Assembly (NCBI GenBank): GCA_021234155.1
Contig: JAJEKV010000074.1
Span: forward strand, 1,204,154-1,268,153
DNA length: 64,000 nt
Source of the DNA: Isoetes taiwanensis
Taxonomy: Eukaryota > Streptophyta > Lycopodiopsida > Isoetales > Isoetaceae
Direction: 5' to 3'
Under the pieces are notes generated by a model. It was given only the letters and a program-made list of their open reading frames with translations, was not told the DNA's origin and ran no database searches. Numbering within the stretch: position 1 is the stretch's first letter; the number at the start of each line of letters is the position of its first letter. The translations under genes were made by a program, and so were the position numbers. This document shows, in pieces, positions 33,935 to 44,936 of this stretch.

Positions 33935-36284
33935 TGTTGCCCCCTCGCTATGGCAACATGGCAAAGTGCCATCAAGTCTTATTCATGTTGCAGGGAAAAA
34001 AGAAGATACTATGTTGAAGAACCAAGTGAAGACATTGAACCGAATCAAGGTCACACATTGAGAGGATCTAAGCATCACGGAAGTTTGGAAGACCCCTATG
34101 AAGTTGGCAAGCTATTAAAATGGTATCTTTTCTCCTTCATGTTGTCATATCTATTCCCCTACCTCACACTCCACATTTCCAACATTCCATCACCCCATAC
34201 CACCATACCTCTCACACATAGCCTTTTGTTCCATAGTTGACCTACCACTACCTAAGGCATATTTTCAAAGTTGTTACACCAAAAGGATTGCCTAAGCATC
34301 AAGTTCTACATCATCTTTTTGTCATCATGTCATTCCATTATCACACACTCCACACCATGTGGCTAAAAGGGGAGCATTTTATGCTAGCCAAAAATACAAA
34401 AAAAGGGAAAGGAAAAGCTAAAACACGAAGTTTGCCTAGTCACCACCTCCAAGTGACATGGCATGATGACTAGATACATATCTCATCACTTTACAAAGCC
34501 ACATTGGTCCACTCATCATTTGCTACCTCCATAGGTCATTCACCAAGTTGCCACCTAAGCAACAAGTGTCCACATCACCACATCACTCCATACCATGACA
34601 TCACTTAACACCATTACATCATTCCACATCATCACATCAACTTGCATCATCAAGTGATGACTAGGCAAATGTTGACCAAACCCAAAAAGTTGGTCAACCA
34701 TAAGATTGAAATGATTGACAAATGTGCCTATTAGCCTTGTTCTTCCCTCCCTTGCCACCTCACCAAATCCCATATCTAATGCCTACTCACCCCATTCATT
34801 TTTTCTACAAAAACAAAGTATTGCATTTGAAGATTTGATAATACCACCTGATAGCCCTCATGAAGCCATGCCACCGGCACAAAAATTTTGAAAAAGAGTG
34901 TGTATTGATCTTCCCTAAGTGGCTTTTTGGGAAACGTGTTTCATTTAAAAAAAATGGCAAAACCTACCTACATCTACCCCCCCATCTATCTACCCCTCTC
35001 ATCCCCCTCCTCAAGTGGCGCCCTGGCATGCCAAGTCGAAACACGAGCCGAGCTTGGGCGTGGAGGAGACCATGTAATCAAGAGAGGAAAAATAGCTCTC
35101 ATTTATACCTTAGCCTTTTTTTTGATTTCTGCCTGTGGGACAATTGTTTCAAGAAAACTCCGAACCCTAAAATGTGACTTGCCAAGAACTTGTTTTTGTC
35201 GATTGAACTGAGTAATCATTACATTGGCTAACCATTCCCTCGGCCCCGGTGCACCCAAAGAAATGTCTAAACTAACTAAAAAACATGGCCAAGATCCCGA
35301 ATTTGCCAAGATCCTAAATGAAACAGAAGTTTTCAAAAAAGGGGATCTATCTCGACAGAAAAGTGTGGGCTTTTATGCCGATTTATGCATCGGCACTGAA
35401 GTGTGAAGTCGAATTGATGCCGGAGTTCCTCCCGCATTTTAAGAAATCTATCCCGAGGCACATTATGATCGATTTGTATCCAAAAATTCATGATTTGTGT
35501 TTTTAGATGTCTTGTTGATCTGATCATCTTGGATCATTAACATGATATCGAATGTGATGACTTTGATTCGGCTTTTAATGAAAATCTGACCTCAAAAATA
35601 TCATTTGATGCATTTGTATTTGAGTTGACTCTAGTAAATAGAAAAAAACAAACATACTTCGCATTGGTTTGCATGTAAAGCTCCAGCTGCATTAGTGCAA
35701 TCATTTAGGTAAGGAAAGCAAAAAAAATAGAGAGGAGAAAGATCAATCCATTGATATTTTAAAGTCTCCATTTCATTTTTCATGGATAATCGAAAAGTCG
35801 TGACATGCTTCTTTAATGACAGATCGAAGTTTTTACCCTGAAATAGCATGCCCTTATTGTGCAAGGCTCATATTCACCGCTTTGAATTTGGTTGATCAAA
35901 AAATCTAGTGCCATTTTCATTTGGCAAAATTTAGTGCAATCGCCCAGTCCATTGACCAATTTACGACTTAGTCAAGAATCATTATTTCCGCCAACCGTGA
36001 GGACTCTTGCATAGACTTTCTACAACACCTTCTTCAGATATTATTGTGGTATGCTATGTTAGTTTGGATCCAAAATGTCGAGTACATTGATCTGGTGCAA
36101 GTTAGAATAAGACTAGTTTTTGGCTTTTTGGGAAACTAGTGAAATCTTGTTTTCTCTCGGAAGTTTAAGAACAGATATCTCAAAGACAGCAGTGATCACC
36201 TCAAGTGATCCGGAGGTCCTAGACCAAAATTAGAGCTTCTTTTGACCCGAGAGGTTGGTGGCTTAGCCAGGTTTGCCATCAACA
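33935..36284 (+). repeat. 5' LTR of the plus-strand element
   Basis: 2350 bp, matching 42605-44936. The CATCACCACATCACTCC-rich stretch (about 34555-34740) is virtually identical in both copies. GC-bearing segments such as 35030-35070 and 35240-35420 differ by several small indels. A TATA-like ATTTATACC lies at about 35100. Short frames inside are not genes. Confidence 0.92.
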
Positions 36285-36339
36285 TTTTGGAGGTCCTACC
36301 GAGATTTCCACCGGTTTACAAAGAACTCATGGCTCCTAG

Positions 36340-37510
36340 AAGAAATGAAATGAAAGAAGCTCCCGGAACCATTGGAACCACAAGGAGTACCTGTTGCAGC
36401 TATGAAAAGCCAAATTGTGCAATCCCACAAAGTGTTTTGAGCTAAGTTTGCCCATTACTCACCCATATTTGAGCTAACCATGAATGCCAACCATTTTCTC
36501 AAGGTATTCGGCGAATATTATAGAGATTATGGTTGTAAAAGGGTGTGAGGTTTTCCGAGTTTAAGAGATGCATGAAATCTGATGAGGCATATGCTTGGTG
36601 AGCATGTGACCTCAGTTATGGGTACTAATACATATAGAGAGTCTTGTGCAGCAATTTTTAGCTAGGTTTGGCAAACTGCCTGCCCCTCAAGAGCTAGCAA
36701 ACGAGCTACAGACTTTTTTGTATAAGGGCAGGTGAAAGTATTAACCACTATGTGGAAAGGTTTAGTGCATACCCGAGGAAATGCCAAAAGAGTCGTACCT
36801 ACCCCACACTCTATTTTGTGGCTGCTTTCATTAAGGGACTGCCACCAAGACCTAAGGTGCACAGGAAGATGCTAAAAATTCAAAATCAGGGAAGGTTTTG
36901 ATACCATACACAAAGCTTTTGAAAAGGCAACTAAAATCTCCAATGATATGTCCTTTTAACCGATAACCATGTAAACCATTGTGCTGACCCTTTTATCCGT
37001 GATTATGAGCAGGAGTATGAGCATGTACTGTGTATGCAAAGTGCAAAAAGAAAGAAGAAAGTCCAAAGATGAAGAAGCTACACCCAAAAGCAATGAATCC
37101 AAGAATAGAGATGGCCAAAATGTCTGAGACCATTGCTGAAACTGACCAAACAACTTTTGGAGTTGAAGAACAAAGAAAAACTTATCCCCTTGTGCACATT
37201 GTTTCAAAGATACTCATCCTTCCTGATATTTGCTATTACAGGCATGCTTAAAATGTGGAAAGAAAGGTCATTTTGGAAAGATCTGCCCTGTGTGCAATTT
37301 CGCAAGGAAATAGGTCATCTCAAGACAAATGTTTTGTCAAGGAATACTTTTGACAAGCGCGGACAAAAGGCAAGAAATTGGAAGGGACATCCGCCATTAG
37401 GGTTTGTAGAGGAATATGAGGAGCAAGAAGAGATCATGGTGGTACAGACAAAAAAAAATGTTGGAAAATGGGACACCTGCAGATAAAGGTATGAGCAAGA
37501 ACATTCCCCA
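36340..37510 (+). CDS. gag: Gag of the plus-strand element (frameshifted)
   Basis: The frame opens at ATGGCTCCTAGAAGAAATG (about 36330). A capsid-like part in changing frames at 36700-36880 contains VERFSAYPRKCQK-like and FIKGLPPRPKVHRKML text. A perfect zinc knuckle, C-L-K-C-G-K-K-G-H-F-G-K-I-C, is at 37245-37286, followed by PVCNFARK. Lys/Glu-rich linkers surround it (37030-37110, 37416-37560). Gag should package the element RNA. Several stops and frame changes break it, some in AT-rich sequence, so part of the decay is probably real. Confidence 0.75.
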
Positions 37511-37702
37511 TCAACAAAGAAGTTCAAAGAATAGCTCCACCTCCTTTTTGAAGTTCAATAAAAAAGACAAAGAGTTAGATGAGCTAGATGTGATCCCGAA
37601 AAGTTCTAAAATAAGCATAGATCTCCTCACACTTCTCAATTGCACCCTAGCTATAGAGAGAAAATATTGAAGTGTAAATGATGTTGAACAAATTTTTTTC
37701 TT

Positions 37703-38150
37703 GTGCATGAGACAGAGAAGGTAGTATTAACTCAAGAAGAAAAGGATCCAGGTGCCTTCACTTGCTCAGCTAGTTTAGGTGACTTGCATTTATCTAGGGT
37801 CTTGCTAGATGGAGGTTCCCCACTAAATGTCATGCCTCAGCATGTAATGAAGAAATGTGGTCTTGTCGCTTCACCAACCATCACCTGTCATATTGAGGTC
37901 ATTCTCCAATGCTAAAATAAAACCTGTAGGACTAGTGACAAAGGTGCCAATAGAAATTGAAGGTATAATTGTTGAGGCAAGTTTCATAGTTGTGGCTTTT
38001 GAAGATAACTGTAATGTGACTGACATATATGACTTGTTGTTGGGAAGGAGATGGTTGTCTACTGTAGATGCTAGACCTGTCTGGTCCAAAGGGCAGTGTA
38101 CTATTTCAAATGGAGCAAGAACTGTAACTCTATACAATAAAACAGGTGAT
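37703..38150 (+). CDS. Aspartic protease of the plus-strand element
   Basis: The frame from 37703 reads through DPGAFTCSASLGDLHLSRVL and then LLDGGSPLNVMPQHVMKKCG, which holds the catalytic D-G-G. A one-base frame change near 37900 moves to the long frame 37857-38978, where IDIEG-like strands and YDLLLGRRWLSTVDARPVW give the protease C-terminal strands (the usual form is DLLLGRPWL). It matures the gag-pol polyprotein. The next domain, unusually, is RNase H rather than reverse transcriptase. Confidence 0.85.
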
Positions 38151-38279
38151 GCTAATCTGTACAACTTTATAGAACAAGACATGTTGATTGAAGATGAGCC
38201 AGGTGTGTTAAAAATGCCTGTTTCTGTCTGCAAACCAATAGAAATCATACCCACCTGTTTAGATGACCCTGACATAGAA

Positions 38280-38690
38280 GCAAAACCCAATAAAGGTGTG
38301 TTGTGGTTTGATGGTGGAATTTCAATCAAATTGAATATAGCATCTTCTGCAGCTGTCATCAGAAACTCTGCCAATAAACTTTTATCCAAAGTTGGTAGAG
38401 TGCATGAAGGGATCACTTCAAATATGGCTGAATATAAGGCGCTTGTAGCTGGCTTAGAAGAGTCTTTGGCTTTAGGTTTGACTAACATATCTATCTTTGG
38501 TGACTCTCAACTGATATGCAGACAGGTAACTGGAGAATATCAAACAAAAAACCAGGACATGTCAGAACTCAAAGAAAGGGTACTGCAATTGCTAAGCAAG
38601 TTCAAGGCTTGGGAGATCAAACATATACCTAGGGAGGAAAATTGTGAAGCAGATGCACTTTGCAGAACCGTGCTCCTTGACTATTTGGCT
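38280..38690 (+). CDS. RNase H-like domain placed between protease and reverse transcriptase
   Basis: Within the 373-codon frame 37857-38978 lies a full RNase HI fold of the kind called archaeal-type in Tat/Ogre elements. All four catalytic acids are present: D in LWFDGG (38310), E in NMAEYKALVAGLEESLALG (38430), D in IFGDSQLICRQVTGEY (38502) and D in REENCEADAL (38652). HIPREEN is also characteristic. The enzyme would degrade RNA in RNA:DNA hybrids. In the Tat elements I know of, this extra domain follows RT and its own RNase H; here it clearly precedes RT in the same open frame. It is the best-preserved domain of the element. Confidence 0.9.
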
Positions 38691-38799
38691 GAGGGAGCTA
38701 TAAATGAAGATGAGTTGAACAAGGAAGATGCAACACAACTTTATCCTATTCTGGTGATAGATGCACAGCAAGAAAAAGAGGTAAAAGAGTTAACCATCA

Positions 38800-39540
38800 A
38801 CAAAAATGGGCAGGTAAGAACACTTTTCCTTGGAGATCTATTTGATAGCAAAGATGAGGCCTCTTTAAAAATTTTCTTTGAGAGCTGGAAGGATGTATTT
38901 GCCTGGGATTATACAGAATTAGTAGGAGTGAGGACTGATATCTGTGAGTTTGAAATAAAGATAAAAAGAAGATGCTAAACCCTGTAAATGCAAAAAACTC
39001 GCAAGAATAAATGCATCACTGCTTACCCTGATCAGAGAGGAATTATTGAAGATGAAGGAAGCTGAGGTTATCAAAGAGATAACAAATCCTGACTGGTTGT
39101 CTTGCATTGTTCCAATAGAAAAGAAAAATAAGAGCATTAGGATTTGTATAGATTACAGGGATCTAAACAAGGCCACTATTAAAGATTGTTATCCATTACC
39201 ATTTCTAGAAGAAGTGTTACATGCAACCCCAGGGAAAGAAATATATTCCTTTTGGATGGATTTTTCAGGTTTCAATAAATCAAGATAAAAGAGGCAGATC
39301 AAGCTAAGACCTCTTTTATAACCCCTTGGGGTACTTTTGCCATGATGAAAATGCCTTTTGGCTTGATGAATGCATCTGCTACCTTTCAAGAGCAATGGAT
39401 AAAATATTCCAAAGCATGCCAATGTCAAATTTTAGAGTTTTTCTTGGATGATTTATGCCCTGGATCTTCTCGCACTAAGCATATGGAGTTGCTGACAATG
39501 ACAATGGAATTGTGCAGAAGGGTGGAGTGTGCTTGAATCC
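38800..39540 (+). CDS. Reverse transcriptase of the plus-strand element
   Basis: The frame leaving the RNase H domain continues as FFESWKDVFAWDYTELVGV and ends at 38978 after a probable one-base change. The next frame (39046-39288) carries the fingers and palm: EVIKEITNPDWLSCIVPIEK, IRICIDYRDLNKA, CYPLPFLEEVL and FWMDFSGFN with the first catalytic Asp. A frame change near 39290 leads to MPFGLMNASATFQEQW and the catalytic box EFFLDDLC at about 39436-39456. It copies the element RNA. At least two frame changes, otherwise well conserved. Confidence 0.88.
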
Positions 39541-40560
39541 AAAAAAGTGTGTATTTCTACTTCTAAAGGTGAATTGTTAGGTCATGAGAGGTATCTACTC
39601 AAGGGATCAAAGTGTCTGAAGGGAGATGGAGGCCTTGAAGAAATTAGCTCCACCTAAAACCTTAAAAGTGGTGAAAAGTTTCATGGGCTTGACAAGTTTT
39701 GAGAATGTATGTGCCTAACTTTTCACACATCATAAAGTCCTTTTGGCAGCTCGAAACGTGTTGGCAAGTATAACAAGAATGAGAGCAAATTCATTGCAAT
39801 AGAATGGACAGATGAATGTCAAGCCGCATTTTGACCCGTTGATAACCTCCATATGCCAATCAGAGATTCTTAAACCACCGCACCTTGCTCAACCATTCCG
39901 TGGCATATATCGCTGTCACTAGCAAAGCCAGAGAGGGGCATAGCACTCATGCAGAAACATGGGATAATATCTTTTGCCGCCAAAATTTGGTCTGATGCTT
40001 GAAAACAAAAATACCCAAGAATGGAAAAAGTGCAAACAGAATAATGTTTTTCCTACAAAGGTTTGGTCATATAGTTCAAAGACAATGAGGTAAAAGTAAT
40101 GATGCATCAAAATCCTATTCCCATGCTGTTCCTAAAACGTAGAGCAAGGCTAAGTTATGTAGATGGGCCTGCAAGATACAGGATTACAATCTAAAAGTTA
40201 GAATCCGTCAAAACAATCAAGAGTCCTAGTGATTATTTGACCAAGGTGTTTGAGTTTGAAGATTTTGATGGTTTAAGTACTGATGAAGTGTGTGAAATTG
40301 CTACTAACCTTTGTGCTATCCAAGAAGATGCAAGAGGACTGGCAGGATGAAATCATCAAGTTTCAAAACATGAAGAGGTACCACAAAACTTCACAAGCCG
40401 GTTGAGAAGATTCAAAGAAAGAGCAAAAACATACGATTCAATGATTGAGATGTGCTATGTAAAAATTGATCAATCCTGGTGTTTTATTAAGGTGTGTTGA
40501 CAGTGTCGAGAAGTCGAGTTGATCGGAGGCTTGTCATGAAGGAATTTGTGGAGGCCACTA
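39541..40560 (+). pseudogene. Worn RNase H/connection region of pol
   Basis: After RT, short in-phase pieces such as KSFMGLTSFE (about 39680), GIALMQKHGIISFAAKIW (about 39935-39990) and YLTKVFEFEDFDG (about 40240) match the order of the ordinary Ty3/gypsy connection and RNase H region, but many stops intervene. The catalytic acids cannot all be located. If the upstream RNase H (38280-38690) works, loss here might be tolerated; that is inference. Confidence 0.55.
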
Positions 40561-40564
40561 TGCA

Positions 40565-41611
40565 GTGATACAACCGCAAAGAAAAAACACTGTCCGGATA
40601 CTATTGGCCTGCTTGTTTAAAGATTGTTATGAAACCATCAGAGATGCCATAAATGCCAGATACATGGTAGAAGAATTCTTGACTTCCGCCTTGGCATCAC
40701 ATCTCAGGTCCATTCCAAACTTGGGGACTAGACTTCATAGGACCTATAAATCCAAATTCTCCCTCTCAACATGAATACATACTAGTGGCAATGTTTCTTT
40801 TACCAAGTGGGCGTGAGGCCATCCCCATTGAGACAAGCAAATGCTCTAACAACTGCTAGGTTCCTACATGAAAACATATGCACTTAGGGTTTGGCATCCC
40901 TCCAAAATAGTTTCCTACAGAGGCACTCTCAGTTCATGAATGATGTGATCAGCAAACTCCGCTAAAAGACTTGAAAGTAAAGCATGTGAAAAAGCTCTGG
41001 ATATGCTACCCTCAAGGCAATGGCCGTACCGAATCTACCAACAAGGTGCTAAAAGCTATTCTCAAGAAAACAATAGAGGTGCATAAAAAAAGATTGGCAC
41101 CTTTAAATTACATGATGCACTTTGGGCATATAGAACTACAATTAAAAGTGCTACTAATCATACACCTTTTGCTCTTGTCTATGGTGTTGAGGCCGCCTTC
41201 CAAAGTGGAATTGGAGTTACCCCTCATTAAGGTTGGCTCTAAAGATTCAAATGCGCATAGAGGGAAGCATACAGGGAAAGGTTTGATAGATTGCTCCATC
41301 TAGAAGAAGAGAGGTTTGAAGCAGAGAATACCATGTTGCTTAAGAAAGCAAAGGATGCAAAGCATTCAAAGCCATTCACAAATTGTAAGGAAGTTTCAAA
41401 GAAGGAGAGCTGGTTCTCAAATGGGACAAGGCAAAGGAAAAACAGCAGGTAAATTTGATCAAGTTTTGGGAAGGGCCATACAAAATCTGTGGACAAGGTA
41501 CAAATTCTTACTTCCTAGAAGATATCACAACAGGTCGCAGCTCATAAACCCTATAAACATATTGCATTTGAAAAAGGTATTGGCAAATGCATATTTGTAT
41601 GAGTTTGTTTG
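40565..41611 (+). CDS. int: Integrase of the plus-strand element (frameshifted)
   Basis: The core opens with WGLDFIGPINPNSPSQHEY (first catalytic Asp codon 40731-40733). YPQGNGRTESTNKVLKAILK holds the catalytic Glu (about 41031). LHDALWAYRT-like and TPFALVYGVEA text follow at 41100-41190. The C-terminal module is seen at 41380-41611 as KFWEGPYKIC, ending HLKKVLANAYLYEFV and a stop at 41609-41611. The zinc-binding region upstream is not clear. No chromodomain. Frame changes occur at roughly five places. Confidence 0.82.
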
Positions 41612-42604
41612 AATAGAGCAGTTAGTGGATAGTTAGCCATTTGAGTTATTAGAAACACTAGCTTTAAAAGTTAATAGGCATGTTCCTTAAAAATGTGGAT
41701 GCTTGTGCTCTTTTAGTTTATTGAATGCTTGTGCCTTTTAGTGTTATTGAGTGCTTGTGTGCTCTTTTAAGTGTTGTTTTGAAATAGCTTTCATAAGAAA
41801 AAAAAAAAAAGAGAAAAGAGAAAAAGGAAAAAAGAGAAAATAGGTTTAACTTTTGACATCTTGTGTGTATTATGATGTTGCGGCTGAGTTCACAATCATG
41901 ACAAAGATAAGAGGAGTTGTTTTCTAACATATATAAAACTTGTCATAACAGGTCCATCAGTCTGAGTAATCTCCACCTGAGCAAACAGTTGCCCTCCAAT
42001 TCATATCAGCCAGAATTCTTCACTGATGCAGGATCCCAAGCAGCTAAATATTACCACAATTAGCTGGGAGAATGTGGCACTAACATCATATTTTTTCCAC
42101 ACCTGCAGGTTCACTTGATACACTCCATTCATGTTCATCTGCCTTTGTTCCATTCTCATCTAGCCCTTGCTTCCCAAATCTTTTTTCAAGAGAGAGAACA
42201 CAGCCTGCTGCCTTCCATCAGCCTCCCATAAAGGTAGCTCAAGTCTAAGAAAAGTCGAAAACACCCCAACTCCAATCACTGTTCCTACTCCACACATCTT
42301 TCTTTCAAAGAAGTCAAGCAAGTCAAGTCAGGTCATGAGTCAAATCACTCGTGAGTCAAGTCCCTGCTCCAGTTCCATATAAACATCCTTCTCAAGACAT
42401 CCATTTAAAACATCACTCACATCACTATGCCCATCCTGCTCGTTTCTTTCCCCAACATAATTTTTTTTCATCTCTTTTTGTCATCATTGCTGCCCATGTT
42501 CTCAGAATTTCCATTTTCCTACACTACCATCACCATTCTTTTCTGCCATATTTTTGCTCACAAGGCCAGGGGGACCAGCCATTCCTTTTCCTTGTTTAGC
42601 ATGA
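41612..42604 (+). other. 3' untranslated region of the plus-strand element
   Basis: About 1 kb without a supported gene. 41690-41780 holds three imperfect copies of GCTTGTG(C/T)(C/T)TTTTAGT..TTGA. A purine-rich block of A and GA runs at 41804-41846. No strong polypurine tract adjoins the 3' LTR; AAGGCCAGGGGGACCAG at about 42560 is the nearest. Confidence 0.6.
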
Positions 42605-44936
42605 TGTTGCCCTGCTATGGCAACATGGCAAAAGTGCCATCAAGTCTTATTCATGTTGCAGGAAAAAGAAGATACTATGTTGAAGAACCAAGTGAAGACA
42701 TTGAACTGAATCAAGGTCACACATTGAGAGGATCTAAGCATTCGGAAGTTTGGAAGACCCCTATGAAGTTGGCAAGCTATTAAATGGTATCTTTTTCTCC
42801 TTCATGTTGTCATATCTATTCCCCTACCTCACACCCACATTTCCAACATTCCATCACCCCATACCACCATACCTCTCACACATAGCCTTTTGTTCCATAG
42901 TTGACCTACCACTACCTAAGGCACATTTTCAAAGTTGTTACACCAAAAGGATTGCCTAAGCATCAAGTTCTACATCATCTTTTGTCATCATGTCATTCCA
43001 TTATCACACACCCACACCATGTGGCTAAAAAGGGAGCATTTTATGCTAGCCAAAAATACAAAAAGGGAAGGAAAAGCTAAAACACGAGTTTTGCCTAGTC
43101 ACCACCTCCAAGTGACATGGCATGATGACTAGATACATATCTCATCACTTTACAAAGCCACATTGGTCCACTCATCATTTGCTACCTCCATAGGTCATTC
43201 ACCAAGTTGCCACCTAAGCAACAAGTGTCCACATCACCACATCACTCCATACCATGACATCACTTAACACCATTACATCATTCCACATCATCACATCAAC
43301 TTGCATCATCAAGTGATGACTAGGCAAATGTTGACCAAACCCAAAAAGTTGGTCAACCATAAGATTGAAATGATTGACAAATGTGCCTATTAGCCTTGTT
43401 CTTCCTCCTTGCCACCTCACCAAATCCCATATCTAATGCCTACTCACCCCATTCATTTTTTTCTACAAAAACAAAGTATTGCATTTGAAGATTTGATAAT
43501 ACCACCGATAGCCCTCATGAAGCCATGCCACCGGCACAAAAAAATTTGAAAAAAAGAGTGTGTATTGATCTTCTAAGTGGCTTTCTTTGGGAAACGGCTT
43601 CATTTAAAAAATGGCAAAACCTACCTACATCTACCCCCATCTATCTACCCTCTCATCCTCTGCGCCAAGTGGCGCCCCTCTCGCATGCCAAGTCGAACAC
43701 GAGCCGAAGGCGGGGAGGAGACCACGTTTTAATCAAGAGAGAGGAAAATAGCTCTCTATTTATACCTTAGCCTCTTTTTGATTTCTGCCTGTGGGACAAT
43801 TGCTCTCAAGAAAACTCCTCAACCCTAAAATGTGACTTGCCAAGAACTTGTTTTTTGTCGATTGAACTGGTAATCATTACATTGGCTAACCATTCCCGTC
43901 CATGCACCCAAAGAAATGTCTAAACCAACCAAAAAACATGGCCAAGATCCCTAATTTGCCAAGATCCGGCCGGAAAACAGAGTTTTCAAAAGGGGATTCA
44001 TTCGACAGAGAAAAGTGTGGGCTTTTGCGCGATTTACAGACGAAGTACCTGAAGTGTGAAGTCGGAATTGATGCTGAGAGTTCCTCCTGCCTTAAGAAAT
44101 CTATCCTGAGGCACATTATGATCGATTTGTATCCAAAAAATTCATGATTTGTGTGTTTTAGAGATGTCTTGTTGACTGATCATCTTGATCATTAACATGA
44201 TATCGAATGTGATGACTTTGATTCGGGTTTAATGAAAATCTGACCTTGGAAAATATCATTTGATGCATTTGTATTTGAGTTGACTCTAGTAAATAGAAAA
44301 AAAACAAACATACTTCTGCATTGGTTTGCATGCAAAGCTCCAGCTGCATTAGTGCAATCATTTAGGTAAGGGAAAGCAAAAAAAAATAGAGAGGAGAAAG
44401 ATCAATCCATTGATATTTTAAAGTCTGCCTCATTTTTCATGGATAATCAGGTGCTCAGACATGCTTCTTTAATGACAGACTGAGTTTTTGACCCTGGAAA
44501 TAGCATGCCCTTATTGTGCAGGGCTCATATTCACTGTTTGAATTTGGTTGGATCAAAAATCTAGTGCCATTTTCATTTGGCAAAATTTAGTGCAATCGGC
44601 CATTGACCATTGACCATTTAACTTAGTCAAGAATCATTATTTCTCGCCAACCGTGAGGACTCTTTGCATAGACTTTCTACAACACCTTCTTCAGATATTA
44701 TTGTGGTATGCTATGTTAGTTTGGATCCAAAATGTCGAGTACATTGATCTCAGTGCCTGTTAGAATAAGACTAGTTTTTGGCTTTTGGGAAACTAGTGAA
44801 ATCTTTGTTTTCCTCGAAGTTTAAGAACGTGATATCTCAAGACGTTTATGATCACCTCAAAGTGATCCGAGGTCCTAGACCAAAAATTAGAGCTTTTTGA
44901 CCTGAGGTTGGTGGCTTAGCCGTTTTGCCATCAACA
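42605..44936 (+). repeat. 3' LTR of the plus-strand element
   Basis: 2332 bp, partner of 33935-36284, from TGTTGCC to CATCAACA. It is followed directly by the satellite text CCCCTCTTCGAAGGCCC. A TATA-like CTATTTATACC is at about 43757. Confidence 0.92.

Larger units (their letters stand above)
33935..44936 (+). mobile_element. Complete Ty3/gypsy element with 2.35 kb LTRs, 11.0 kb, plus strand
   Basis: Two LTRs (33935-36284 and 42605-44936) start TGTTGCC and end CATCAACA. Between them the plus strand holds gag with a CCHC knuckle, protease, an extra RNase H of the type found in Tat elements, reverse transcriptase, a worn RNase H region, and integrase. It is inserted in a satellite monomer: the array text GGGGGCCCCTCTTCG is split at this point. 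The flanks GGCCT (left) and CCCCT (right) are an imperfect match for a 5 bp duplication. Pol is open for long stretches but interrupted by stops and frame changes after RT. Confidence 0.92.
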
